64,000 nt of DNA from Torymus aiolomorphi (GCA_036365515.1 CM070875.1:95295128-95359127), one strand, 5' to 3'; counted from the first letter of the stretch, positions 23,074 through 33,212 are shown. The notes: a model not told the origin generated them from the letters alone. A program made the numbers and translations.

Positions 23074-23102
23074 GTTTCGAGCCCGCTCCGGCTCCTCCTC
23101 AG
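23074..23102 (-). ncRNA. Hammerhead ribozyme core, left arm
   Basis: Minus strand reads CTGAGGA, a stem gagcc...ggctc, then GAAAC. This matches the hammerhead consensus CUGANGA - stem II - GAAA. Helix I and helix III pairing is weak, so activity is doubtful. Confidence 0.6.
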
Positions 23103-23205
23103 GGACTGAAATGAAATCCGCGATACACCTCCTTATATAAGTTGTAAGAGGAAATAAGTGGGTATGGGTATATAAGGAGGTGTATCACGGGTTTCATTTC
23201 AGTCC

Positions 23206-23234
23206 CTGAGGAGGAGCCGGAGCGGGCTCGAAAC
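23206..23234 (+). ncRNA. Hammerhead ribozyme core, right arm
   Basis: Mirror copy of the left-arm motif: CTGAGGA (23206-23212), stem II gagcc/ggctc, GAAAC (23230-23234). After GAAAC the expected short stem III with GUH cleavage site reads gttgggc rather than gttggta as in the PLE at 28117, so the cleavage site may be lost. Confidence 0.6.
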
Positions 23235-23999
23235 GTTGGGCAATTGGGCAATTTGGTGGTCAGGGGCAGTCAGATAGTCCCTTACTAATAAAGTTTTTTT
23301 TTTCAGGTTTTAATTAAGTTTTTATTTCAGATTCTACGGGGGTAATTATAAACAAGGGCAATCTGACTGCCATAAATATTAATTATTTTAATTTAATTTA
23401 TAAGACTGTAAGACCGATGGAAAAATTCTGATCAGTTGAACAAAGTGTTATTTAAATGAGTGCTCTAATTGTTCTGGTGTTGAATCACTAAAAAAAGATT
23501 TAGAATTATTTCTTGAGAACTCTGACGTTAATGAAATTAAATTTCAGATATGGCAAACAACTGATAGATCAACATTACATACTCAAACTGTTTCTAATTT
23601 ATCATTTATAGACATCTTTTTTCCTCTTTTGGATAAACTAAAGACTCATTTTTTCATCTCCAAACAACAAGCATCTTATTTTAAAATCTTGAAAGAATCC
23701 TTGTGTAAAGGAGAATTTTTAATTTCCCTAGATTTTTCAGAAAACTATGCTTTTATTGCACAAGACGCAGCACAAACTTTCCACTATAACAATAATCAAT
23801 GCAAAAGGCTAAATTGATCTCCACGAGCAAATTCTCTTACAGTAAGTCGTAATACCTTTCCCAAATCGAAATAGTGTGCTACATTTTTATAGCCCGCACT
23901 ATTTGATAGAAAATTTTAGCACACGGCGACACTGGTAAGAGAAGTATAGAAAATACTTTAATAAAAATTACAAATTTACAAAATACAGGGAACTGAAAT

Positions 24000-24065
24000 G
24001 CGTTTCGTCCTTAGTCGTACCGGGTGGACTCATCAGGAAGATCCCGGTAGACTTATCTTCGACGC
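24000..24065 (-). ncRNA. Type III hammerhead ribozyme (minus-strand copy)
   Basis: Exact reverse complement of the ribozyme at 24617-24682: helix III gcgt/acgc, cleavage site GUC, helix I gaagat/atcttc, CTGATGA, stem II gtcc/ggac, GAAA. All core nucleotides are intact. Confidence 0.85.
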
Positions 24066-24616
24066 CGAAAATAAATGTTACTTGGATTTATTTAAGGAAG
24101 TTGGAAAGTGATTTTATTTGTGGAAGCCAAGAAGTGGCAGCCACCTGGTGGATAAAGTAACAAAGATACAGATATAAATAAAATTTAGGCATGTTTGTGA
24201 TCCAATGCCGTTTAAGTTTCTTAATAAATTTTATACGCTCGTAATAATATAGTTCTATAAAATGGCTAAATTGATCTCCACGAGCAAATTCTCTTACAGT
24301 TAGTCGTAATACCTTTCCGAAATCGAAATAGTGTGCTACATTTTTATAGCCCGCACTATTTGATAGAAAATTTTAGCACAAAATTTAGCAAAATTTGCTC
24401 GTGGAGATCAATTTAGCCATTTTATAGAACTATATTATTACGAGCGTATAAAATTTATTAAGAAACTTAAACGGCATTGGATCACAAACATGCCTAAATT
24501 TTATTTATATCTGTATCTTTGTTACTTTATCCACCAGGTGGCTGCCACTTCTTGGCTTCCACAAATAAAATCACTTTCCAACTTCCTTAAATAAATCCAA
24601 GTAACATTTATTTTCG

Positions 24617-24682
24617 GCGTCGAAGATAAGTCTACCGGGATCTTCCTGATGAGTCCACCCGGTACGACTAAGGACGAAACGC
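24617..24682 (+). ncRNA. Type III hammerhead ribozyme (plus-strand copy)
   Basis: Self-cleaving RNA. Helix III is formed by gcgt (24617-24620) and acgc (24679-24682), with cleavage expected after C24621 (GUC). Helix I is gaagat (24622-24627) with atcttc (24640-24645), closed by a 12-base loop. The core CTGATGA lies at 24646-24652, stem II is gtcc (24653-24656) with ggac (24672-24675), then GAAA. Loop I (aagtctaccggg) and loop II (acccggtacgactaa) are complementary over accggg/cccggt and agtc/gact, which could give the loop-loop contact that natural hammerheads need for fast cleavage. Confidence 0.88.
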
Positions 24683-26100
24683 ATTTCAGTTCCCTGTATT
24701 TTGTAAATTTGTAATTTTTATTAAAGTATTTTCTATACTTCTCTTAACAGTGTCGCCGTGTGCTAAAATTTTCTATCAAATAGTGCGGGCTATAAAAATG
24801 TAGCACACTATTTCGATTTGGGAAAGGTATTACGACTAACTGTAAGAGAATTTGCTCGTGGAGATCAATTTAGCCATTTTATAGAACTATATTATTACGA
24901 GCGTATAAAATTTATTAATAATCAATGCAGTTTGGCGACAATAGTCTTTTACTATAGAGAATCAGAATCCAAAATTGAACACAAAAGCATGGTAGTTTTT
25001 TCAGACAATTTAATTAATGATGCCATAGCCGTTTACTTAATCCAAGAAATTATAATTAATTTACCTTAGAAAATCTTTTGATTTTGTTAAAAAAAGTCAT
25101 TTATTTTACTGATAAAGCAGCGCAACATTTTAAAAATAAACATAACTTCCAGAATCTTGTTCATCACTATGAAGATTTTTCTGTTGAAGCTGAGTGGCAC
25201 TTTCATGCAACTGCTCACGGGAAAAATGCATGTGATGGAATTGGTACTTCCGTGAAAAGCAATGTTAAGCGAGCAAGTTTGCGGAAAGTATCCGACAATT
25301 ATATATTGACGCCACAAAATCTTTACGAGTGGGCAACTAAATATTTTGAAAATATTGTTTGTTTTTTTTCATCAAAAGATAAATATTTAGAAACTAGACA
25401 AAAATTAAAACAACGATTAGAATCAGCAAAAACTGTGCCTGGAACTCTGTCATACCATTGCGTTAAATTGATATCAGACACTAAACGATTAGAACTAAAA
25501 CGATTCTCAGCATCAGAAACATTCGAATTAAACTCACCAATCAAAAAAGGAAAAGATTATAAAGATCACAAAGAAAAAAATAAGTATTGAGAAAAGACCT
25601 ATCAAAATGAATTCGACTAAAAATAAAAAATTAAGAAATTAACAAAAAATTAACATGATTTAGAATTTTAATATGTGGACTTTCATACAAATTAACGTTT
25701 ACATTAATGGTGCAGCGCAGCGCGGAGAGCGCACTCGACCTCATGGCGCTGTCTTTTTAATTGCATTACTTTTGAACTCTTTATTTCTCCAACTTGAAAC
25801 TTTAGGCTTTTGTAGCTTAAGACCGGTACTTTCGAATGGTGTAATGCATTTTGAAAAAAAAAATGGTATACTTTGAGAAAAATGGCTCTGAACATTCAAC
25901 TTGAATTTTCAATCAGAAGAAAGCATTTTGGAGAAAAAACAATAGTATCATTTGAAAGAAGAGGAAAAAATCTATCGATATATATGTACTTTGTTTTTTT
26001 CCGAGAGACTCAGCGAATGAATATGAGCGAGTTGAACAGAGTGCATTTTGCGCGAAAACGGCGCCGCGCGCCCGCTGGCTCGTTTCTGGCGGACGCTCCC

Positions 26101-27309
26101 ATATATAGATATAGTAACCCATGTTAAATCTCATACCTGTGTGCTGTTCCTTTTTCTGTGTCATAACCCTTAGTATATCTATACCTATATATGAGGAACA
26201 GCTCTTAGGACCTTCGCACGCTAAAAGAATAGCGATATGGAAATTAGAAATAACATTGAAAATATATCTATATGTATGAAGAATAAGAGAAATAAGTTTC
26301 TTATTTCGCTGTTCCTCGTATATATAAATATACTAGTGCCCTCTCTACAACCTACCGAATTTTTTTTGCGTGTACGTAAAATCGTATAGATAGCGCGAGT
26401 GTGACTAGATGAGCCAACTGCTAAAAAGTTAGGGAAAAAATTTCGTTTATACATAGAAAAACGTACTTCTACAAATAAAATTTTCTCCTTAACTTTTTAG
26501 CAGTTGGCTCATCTGGTAACGCTCACGCCATCTATACCATTTTGCGTACACGCAAAGAAAAATTCGGTAGGTTGTAGAGAGGGCATAAGCTATGTTGGTT
26601 TCTATATCTGTCACTGTTCCTTTTTGCGTATAAGGCCTATTACATGCAAAAGAGAACAGTTACAGTTACAGGAACAGTGACAAAATAAGATTGGGTAGCA
26701 CATCTATATATATGAGGAACAGGAACAGTTACAAGAAGGGCTATGACAAAGAAAAAGGAATAGCATACAGGTATAGGATTTAACATGTGTTACTATATCT
26801 ATATATACGAGAAAATCTTGTTCACTATACCTGTTCCTTGTATGTATAGACATAGTAACCCATATTAAATCCTATATCTGTGTGCTGTTCCTTTTTCTGT
26901 GTCATAGCCCAAACAATGCAAGGTGTTCATTTTAGCTGTTCCTGTTCCTCATATATATACATATATTTCTGTTTAACGTTAGTATCCAGGACATTCATTA
27001 TGTGTAACGTTAGTTCCAGGACTTTTGTTAGTTTCGGAGACAGGTCCTGGAAACTGTATATGTCTAACGTTAGTTTCCAGGAATTGACCTGCAGTTTCGG
27101 GGACCTTTAGGATTACTTTCACAACCTTTTTTCCGTAATTTTTTTCTGAAATCATCGTAAAATACTGCGGAGCTGAAAGGGAGCGCCACAGGCGTTGTGG
27201 TGTTAGTCAATACCCTGAGGGATGTTTTATTGTAGACAATGGCGGCGCGAAACGCCGCCCTTATCCACTTTTATTGCAGAAAACCCTAAGAGGTCCTGGA
27301 TAATAACAT

Positions 27310-27312
<3 letters not shown>
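26101..27312. repeat. Cluster of GGAACAG-family repeats
   Basis: Repeated words include tagtaacccatgttaaatc, cctgtgtgctgttccttttt, gtgtcatagccc, aagggctatgacaaagaaaa, gggaacaagattttctc and ctgttcctgttcctcata, in both orientations. Several can be paired into hairpins with gggc/gccc ends. From 26970 to 27300 other repeats appear (taacgttagttccaggac, twice or more). No gene. Confidence 0.6.
26338..26586. mobile_element. ~250-bp MITE
   Basis: The ends gccctctctacaacctaccg and cggtaggttgtagagagggc are perfect 20-bp inverted repeats. The arms continue with gaattttt, gcgtgtacg, gatgagccaactgctaaaa and their mirror. Confidence 0.85.

Positions 27313-27376
<64 letters not shown>
27313..27376. repeat. 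(CA)n/(TA)n microsatellite
   Basis: A run of CA dinucleotides followed by TA dinucleotides, ending exactly where the Gypsy LTR begins. Confidence 0.95.
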
Positions 27377-27594
27377 TGTTACAATCACACGGACACACAA
27401 TAAATAGTAACAACTATTTATAACAACAAGGGTGTAATTTATTCAAGATAAATAACACAAAAGATTAAATGTATCATCAACAAGCTCTCGAATGAACTAA
27501 CTAAAAAACTACATTGAATCGAGGACAACAAACTAATCGCTTAGCAACGCTTTCGTTCTTTTCATGTTCGATGGTAATAGACTAATACATAACA
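27377..27594 (-). repeat. Gypsy 3' LTR
   Basis: On the minus strand it starts tgttatgtatta and ends gattgtaaca (218 bp). It is preceded by the polypurine tract aaaagaggcggaatag. It abuts the TA microsatellite. Confidence 0.7.
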
Positions 27595-28029
27595 CTATTC
27601 CGCCTCTTTTCGGATTGTCGTCCCGACAATCTTAAGATAAAAACGAAAGAGAAGGCGTCATCTTCAAGCGAGCTGATCCTTGGCTCACTCGGCAAAGGGC
27701 CCGTCTCTTGAATTGGTCCATCATGAAATCATATTGAAATCATCTTGAAATCTTTTTGGAATCATCTACTTTTTAAGCGGGTTAATCCTTGACTCATCCA
27801 GTCAGAAGACCCGTCTCTCAAAATGTAGAATCGTCATTTTTGGGTATCATCATGTCATCATCGGTGGGTAAACTCTTGTCGGTAATTCTTGGACACAAGT
27901 GGGGAGTTGGCACGCCGTGGTACTTCACCTCTGTTCCTACTCTGGCATTGCCCTGTGTCTCACGGGAAAAACCATGGCTCAAAATAACCGTCAGTAGAGC
28001 AAAAGAAATTACCTATCGTGGTAGGTCGC

Positions 28030-28101
28030 CAATGGATCAATATGAATGATCTTCGTTTTGGTGTCTTCTGGATGCAGAAAACGACGTCATTAATCTTCTT
28101 G
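28030..28101 (-). pseudogene. Gypsy integrase C-terminal end, beyond the PLE insertion
   Basis: The minus strand reads YKIIKKINDVVFCIQK here, which directly continues the integrase that stops at 31316 (DWEGP). This is the segment that proves the PLE lies inside the Gypsy integrase gene. Confidence 0.8.
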
Positions 28102-28217
28102 ATAATCTTGTAAGGTTTTGAAGTGTTTGAAATACGTTCGTAGGTTGTAATTATTTGAAGGAGTAAAAAACGGACTCGAGACGAACCAATTTGTTTTGAT
28201 GAATTTATTATACCAAC

Positions 28218-28249
28218 GTTTCGAAAGTGTTATTAACTTTCTTCATCAG
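28218..28249 (-). ncRNA. Hammerhead ribozyme core in the PLE left arm
   Basis: The minus strand reads CTGATGA, stem II gaaagt...actttc, GAAAC, then gttg and gta. This fits a minimal type I hammerhead with a 2-bp stem III (ac/gt) and GUA cleavage, as described for PLEs. Core residues are intact. Confidence 0.7.
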
Positions 28250-28940
28250 GGCTACGAAAGCATAGTTTTAAAACATGTAGATTTATATACAAAAAACAAT
28301 ATTAGACAAAATATGTAAAAACATACCATAAAAACAATATTATCACATATTAAGTTCGTCTGCGAGGAGTTTGAACTTCTCCTCATGGACCCAACATCGT
28401 CAAATCACTATAAAATACAATTAGAGTTTTTAATAACTTAAGGAATTAAAATACAATACGTATATAAAAGAATATTTGTTAAAACATGAAGTAATGGTAA
28501 GAACTTACAGAGTTTATGACGTTCTCCACACATCGTCAATTTTGGAATTGCCCAACTGTATTAGGCAAACTCCAAAATGACACTAACGATAAATTAAAAT
28601 TAAGGTGTAATGAATAACTGTTAGGATAGAAAGGAAAGAGGTGGTGGGGGGTCGGGAGAGGGAAATAGTGAGGGATAGCGGTTGCTTCGCTCACATCGGT
28701 GGAACAGGAGTGCAAGCGGTGAGGAGTATTGGAAGAAACCCATACGATAAGAATACGGAGACTCTAGCGTATTAGGTGTACCACCTTTCTAATCGCATGC
28801 TCACCTGATCCTATAGTACGAAACAAGACAGTAAAGTGATAGAGAAAAGAGGTTGTAAACACGTAGAAGGCAATTGTAAATATTATGAATTTAGATGTGT
28901 AGCTTCTTGATAGTATCTATTGTCTTTTTATATGCATGTT

Positions 28941-29225
28941 TTAAGAAGTGGGTATCTCCATATGGTTGAGTGTATTATTGTAGTAGTGTATGTACATCAT
29001 CTCAGAAAAAGTGCGCTTGAAATAGTTCGGTTCTTTGTCTAGTATTTTGATCTTATCGAAATTTATGGAATGTCCTGTGTCCTGTGTATGGCCAGCAAGT
29101 GCAGAATTTTCAGAGCCTAATTTGACTGCTCGTTTATGTTCGAACACACGTTTCGTTAATTTTCGTTTACTCATGCCGATGTATGTGGCCGAGCAGTTAT
29201 TGCAGTTAATTTTAACCAAATACTT
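28941..29225 (-). pseudogene. Inverted partial copy of the PLE GIY-YIG endonuclease
   Basis: The minus-strand frame carries CNNCSATYIGMSKRKLTK and VFEHKRAVKLGSEN, nearly identical to the C-terminal endonuclease of the main gene at about 30235-30500. The conserved Y-I-G is present. The copy differs at a few residues (for example the frame ends in HMEIPTS) and lacks an RT on this strand, so it is part of the inverted arm and not a gene. Confidence 0.88.
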
Positions 29226-29239
29226 TCCCCGGCCAAAAT

Positions 29240-30564
29240 CAACAGTAAAAAGCAGCACCGAATTAAAAGAAATAGTAGATACCATAGACATCACGGACGA
29301 ATTTGAGCTTTCCTCTTTTGACGTCGTTTCTCTGTTTACAAACATTCCGTCAGATCTGATTATTCTTGCAATCTCAAAAAAATGGAAATACCTTAATAAT
29401 AAAATAAACTTATCTAAAATAGAATTTTTGAAAGGAATTAAAATACTCCTAGATTCTACGTATTTACAGTTTAATAATAAGTATTATAAACAGACTATGG
29501 GTGCACCGATGGGGTTTTGCACGAGCCCGTGGTTCGCCGATATTACTCTCGAACTTTTGGGAACCTCGTGTCTTAACAAATACAAAAGTGAAGTCTTACT
29601 GTACAAAAGATATGTAGATGACTGTATTCTTATTACTACAAAAGATAAAACGAATGGAATCCTCACTACATTTAATAGTTATAATAGCCATTTGCAATTT
29701 ACAATAGAATATGAACATAATAACAGCATAAACTTCCTTGATATGACACTTACAAAAACAGATGATAACAGAATAATCATCAATTGGTATAGAAAAAACA
29801 CAGCCTCTGGACGTTACATGAATTATTTTTCCCACCACACACAGTCACAAAAAATAGCTATTATATATAACCTTGTCGACAAATCTATAAACCTCTCTCA
29901 TCCACAGTTCCGTATCGATAACTTAAAAACAACCACACATTACCTTCAATGTAACAATTACCCTTCAGATATTATTAAAAAATATATTGGCATTAGACTC
30001 GACCAGATCCGTAAAAACAATAGTAACGTCGTAACTTACAACACAGTTAACAATACTAAATCTATAGTCTCTAAAACAAAAATGATACTGCCATACATAA
30101 AGAATTTAACACCAAAAATTGACCGTATCCTCCGTACACACAATATAATTCCTATATATAAAACCATTAACAAGTTTAATCATTTGATAAGACTAGGAAA
30201 GGACCGTCTCGATTTATTAAACACTAATGGTATCGTTTACAAGATCAACTGCAATAAATACTCGGCCACATACATCGGTATGAGTAAACGAAAATTAACG
30301 AAACGTGTGTTCGAACATAAACGAGCAGTCAAATTAGGCTCTGAAAATTCTGCACTTGCTGGCCATACACAGGACACAGGACATTCCATAAATTTCGATA
30401 AGATTAAAATACTAGACAAAGAACCGAACTATTTCAAGCGCACTTTTTCTGAGGTGATGCACATACACTACTACAATAATACACTCAACCATATGGAAGA
30501 TACCCATTTCTTAAAAAACGCATATAAAAAGACAATAGATACTATCAAGAAGCTACACAACTAA
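29240..30564 (+). pseudogene. PLE reverse transcriptase + GIY-YIG endonuclease, N-terminally truncated
   Basis: One continuous frame of about 440 codons. RT motifs: FDVVSLFTNIP (motif A, catalytic Asp), QTMGAPMGFCTSPWFAD (motif B) and YKRYVDDCIL (motif C, YVDD intact). After the RT come INFLDMTL and KTTTHYLQCNNYP. The GIY-YIG domain has VYKINCNKYSATYIG, and RVFEHKRAV, GHSINF and NYFKRTFSEVMHIHYY follow. The open frame nominally starts at 29035, but everything before about 29240 is the antisense of the inverted endonuclease arm. The true N-terminus (including the first RT motifs) is absent. Both catalytic domains look chemically intact, unlike most coding regions here. Confidence 0.92.
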
Positions 30565-31205
30565 ATTCATAATATTTACAATTGCCTTCTACGTGTTTAC
30601 AACCTCGTTTCTCTATCACTTTACTGTCTTGTTTCGTAATGTAGGATCAGATGAGCATGCGATTAGAGAGATGGCACACCTAATACGCTAGAGTCTTCGT
30701 ATTCTTATCGTATGGGTTTCTTCCACTACTCCTCACCGCTTGCGCTCCTGTTCCACCGGTGTGAGCGAGGCAACCGCTATTCCTCACTAGTTCCCTCTCC
30801 CGAACCCCACTACCTCTTTCCTTTCTGTCCTAACAGTTGTTCATTACACCTTAATTTTAATTTATCGCTAGTGTCATTTTGGAGCTTGCCTAATACAGTT
30901 GGGCAATTCCAAAATTGACGATGTGTGGAGAACGTCATAAACTCTGTAAGTTCTTACCATTACTTCATTTTTTAACAAATATTCTTTTATATACGTATTG
31001 TATTTTAATTCCTTAAGTTATTAAAAACTCTAATTGTATTTTATAGTGATTTGGCGATGTTGCGTCCATGAGGAGAAGTTCAAACTCCTCGTAGACGAAC
31101 TTAATATGTGATAATATTGTTTTTATGGTATGTTTTTTACATATTTTATCTAATATTGTTTTTTGTATATAAATCTACATGTTTTAAAACTATGCTTTCG
31201 TAGCC

Positions 31206-31237
31206 CTCATGAAGAAAGTTAATAACACTTTCGAAAC
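31206..31237 (+). ncRNA. Hammerhead core in the PLE right arm, mutated
   Basis: Mirror of the motif at 28218-28249, but the core reads CTCATGA instead of CTGATGA. The invariant G of the CUGA turn is replaced by C, so this copy should not cleave. Stem II and GAAAC are unchanged. Confidence 0.7.
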
Positions 31238-31315
31238 GTTGGTGTAATAAAGTCATCAAAACAAATTGGCTCGTCTCGAGTCCGTTTTTTACTCCTTCAA
31301 ATAATCTTTTAAGGT

Positions 31316-32382
31316 CCTTCCCAATCACTTTGGAGCTTCGGAATCCTTCCTTTGACTCGGCGAGGATTATAAAACCATACTTTTTGTTGTTCTTGTAAGT
31401 TGACATGTATGGATGTTCTGTCATAGGTTGTTTTCGTATGATTTGAGGAAAGGAAAATGTTCCTTCGTGCTGATTGATGAATTTTGTTGATGGTGGTTTT
31501 TAGTTTCTGGACGTAACTGCCACAGTTAGGACAATTTTCTTCTTCAGGAGGACATCCGCGTATCAAATCCAGAGGAAGCCTCAAGTCTGTACCGGCGTAC
31601 ATCTCCGCTGGTGTGGCCCCAGTTTTTGCGTGTTCCGAGAATCTGTAAGCTAAAAGATACAAGGAAATCCAACGATCCCAATCTTTTTGGTTGTCTGTTA
31701 TGTATTTGGACAAGTATTCTAGTATCGTTCTGTTTTGTCTTTCTGCCTGACCATTCGATTGAGGGTGTAATGGTGTTGCCCTAGTCTTCCGAATTCCTAA
31801 CAATGGAGACAATTCCTTAATTAGCTTAGAGTCAAAGTTGCGACCCTGATCAGTGTGAACTTCAAGAGGAACTCCATATCTACACACGATTTCACGAACA
31901 AATAGTTCAGCAATAGTTTTTATTCTCATATTAGAGAGAGGAAAAGCTTCTACCCATTTAGTAAAGCAATCTGTTACAACTAAGAGATACCTATTTCCTA
32001 AAGAAGAAATTGGGAAAGGTCCTAAAATATCCATTTGGATTCTCTCAAAAGGTAATCCTACATTGTAGATTCTCATCTCATTGTGACCTTTATATGATGG
32101 ACCTTTCTTTGCAATACAAATTGGACAAGATCTACACCAATTTCCAACATCTTTTTTACAAGAAGCCCAACAAAATCTTTTACAAATTTTCTGTAACGTT
32201 TTATTAACACCAAAATGACCACCAGACGGAGAATCTTGGGTTTCTTCTAAAATAGTGTTGACATAGTTTCTAGGCACAACTAATTGAAGAACTTTTGTTT
32301 TGAGGTTAGAATAAATCCATTCCCTGTATAAGATATCATCGAGAACAACTAATGAGTCATATTGAGATAAATATACTTTCAT
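31316..32382 (-). pseudogene. Gypsy integrase
   Basis: Integrase inserts the element's DNA into the genome. The open frame holds an HHCC zinc-binding segment (GGHFGVNKTLQKI ... WCRSCPICIAKKG) and the DDE core: Asp in IQMDILGPF, Asp in VHTDQGRNF, Glu in NGQAERQNRTI. The C-terminal part has WFYNPRRVKGRIPKLQSDW. The gene is then cut by the PLE and resumes at 28101. The core looks intact. Confidence 0.92.
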
Positions 32383-32668
32383 ATATTCATCTCCAGAAGA
32401 AATATCCTGCTACGACAATTTAATACCGTCCTTTTTACTTTTTATATCATCATCCTGATGTTGACGATTTCGCCAATCCGATTGGGACATTTCTTCAAAA
32501 ACAATACGACCTACTGAATTGCCAACTTCATATTTTGATTCAACATTAAAGCAGTATCTACAAGAAGAATTATTACAAGGTCGTCTAGAGAGATCATCTG
32601 CATTGCCATGAGAAGTACCTTTCCGATGTAGAATCTTAAAGTCATACTGATCTAATTTTCCTATCCAT

Positions 32669-32935
32669 CTAGCTAATTGACCATCTAAGTTCTTGAAAAG
32701 AAAGAAGCCATGTCAATGTAGAATGATCAGTACAAATGGAGAAAGGCCTTCCACATAAGTAATACTGGACATTTTGGTCTGAATCTACTACTGCTAATAA
32801 TTCACGGCGAGTAACACAGTAATTTCTCTCAGCTTTAGTCAGAGCACGGCTGTAATAACCAATGACTCTTTCTATTCCCTCTTGAATCTGTAACAAAACC
32901 GCACCTATTTCATGATCAGAAGCATCTGTATCCAA
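32669..32935 (-). pseudogene. Gypsy RNase H
   Basis: Carries MDTDASDHEIGAVLLQ (catalytic Asp), YYSRALTKAERNYCVTRREL and FSICTDHSTLTWLLSFQ. Stops and short frame changes separate it from the RT (33213-33767) and from the integrase. Confidence 0.9.
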
Positions 32936-33212
32936 AATAAAAGGTAAATCTGTGCGAGGAAAAGCTAGAATAGGTGGAGTTGATAGAACTTGTTATAAGT
33001 GTAAAAATGATTTCTGGCAGTCACCTGTTCAATCGAATTTAGCTTTCTTTTCAGTTAATCGATAAAGAGGTTTGGCAATAGAAGAAAATCCCCTAATGAA
33101 GCGTCTATAGTAAGAACATAGTTATAAAACTTTTTACCTGTTTCTTACATGAAGGAATCGTCCAAGTAACCGTAGCCTGTATCTTCTTAGGATCTGTCTT
33201 TATTCCTTTTTT

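Larger units (their letters stand above)
22834..23438. mobile_element. PLE-related palindromic insertion with hammerhead motifs, 13-bp target duplication
   Basis: An inverted repeat of about 550 bp. The arms start (g/c)agaatttttccatcggtct and contain atggcagtcagattgccctt and gcccaacgtttcgagcccgc. The target sequence aacaaagtgttat is repeated at 22821-22833 and 23439-23451. Each arm carries a hammerhead core (see the ncRNA entries). PLEs are known to carry hammerhead ribozymes in their terminal repeats and to insert with 10-20-bp duplications, so I infer a non-autonomous, inverted PLE derivative. No reverse transcriptase is present. Confidence 0.78.
23804..24916. mobile_element. PLE-related insertion with inverted and tandem ~455-bp repeats and full hammerheads
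   Basis: The target aataatcaatgca is repeated exactly at 23791-23803 and 24917-24929. The insertion is built from one ~455-bp unit, starting (in minus orientation) attttatagaactatatta and ending gagatcaatttagcc. It is present as a full copy plus a partial copy in one orientation and a partial plus full copy plus partial start in the other, meeting near 24385-24400. Head-to-tail terminal repeats with inverted arms are typical of Penelope-like elements. Each full unit contains a complete hammerhead ribozyme. It carries no reverse transcriptase. It sits between ...HYNNNQC and SLATIVFYY of the transposase. Confidence 0.82.
22036..25590 (+). pseudogene. Transposase of the 4.7-kb element (unassigned superfamily), split by two insertions
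   Basis: Pieces in order: the N-terminal part from MNFHRCFNP with a CDFC pair (22036-22287); a part broken by stops near 22287-22545; RLVLYNLRELYIKYKEMYP with ECRP-like and LAGASGTHSVCVYVYHQN motifs (22546-22833); then, after the first insertion, NSDVNEIKFQ and LISLDFSENYAFIAQDAAQ to 23803; then, after the second insertion, VFSDNLINDAIAV, YFTDKAAQHFKNKHNF and EAEWHFHATAHGKNACDGIG to 25590. Acidic residues in DFSENY, VFSDN and FTDKAAQ are candidates for a catalytic triad (inference). Proteins with the same motifs are widespread in animals as uncharacterised transposon proteins. Removing each insertion with one copy of its 13-bp target duplication restores reading across the junction. Frame stops at 22287 and 22404 show it was dead or dying independently of the insertions. 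Confidence 0.8.
21439..26100 (+). mobile_element. 4.7-kb DNA transposon with ~0.4-kb terminal inverted repeats
   Basis: The ends gggagcgtacgccagaaacg and cgtttctggcggacgctccc are inverted repeats that extend about 400 bp inward (to about 21850 and from about 25705). atat lies on both sides, a possible 4-bp duplication. Between the TIRs is one broken transposase gene (22036-25590) into which two PLE-derived elements inserted. The TIR is GC-rich at the very ends and AT-rich further in. The flanks are GGAACAG-family repeats. I cannot assign the superfamily from memory. Confidence 0.85.
28117..31300 (+). mobile_element. Penelope-like element with inverted arms, 15-bp target duplication
   Basis: ataatctt(g/t)taaggt flanks both ends (28102-28116 and 31301-31315, one mismatch). 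A single reverse transcriptase plus GIY-YIG endonuclease gene runs on the plus strand (about 29240-30564). The left arm, about 28154-29220, is an inverted copy of the right 1.06 kb (30240-31300), including the endonuclease domain, the 3' untranslated region and the terminal repeat with its hammerhead motif. The RT is missing its N-terminal part, so the element is a 5'-truncated copy joined to an inverted partial copy, a common PLE arrangement. Confidence 0.92.

Noticed and set aside
29035..29240. N-terminal ~70 codons of the long plus-strand PLE frame
   Set aside because: This stretch is the antisense of the inverted endonuclease arm, so it is not a genuine N-terminus of the reverse transcriptase.
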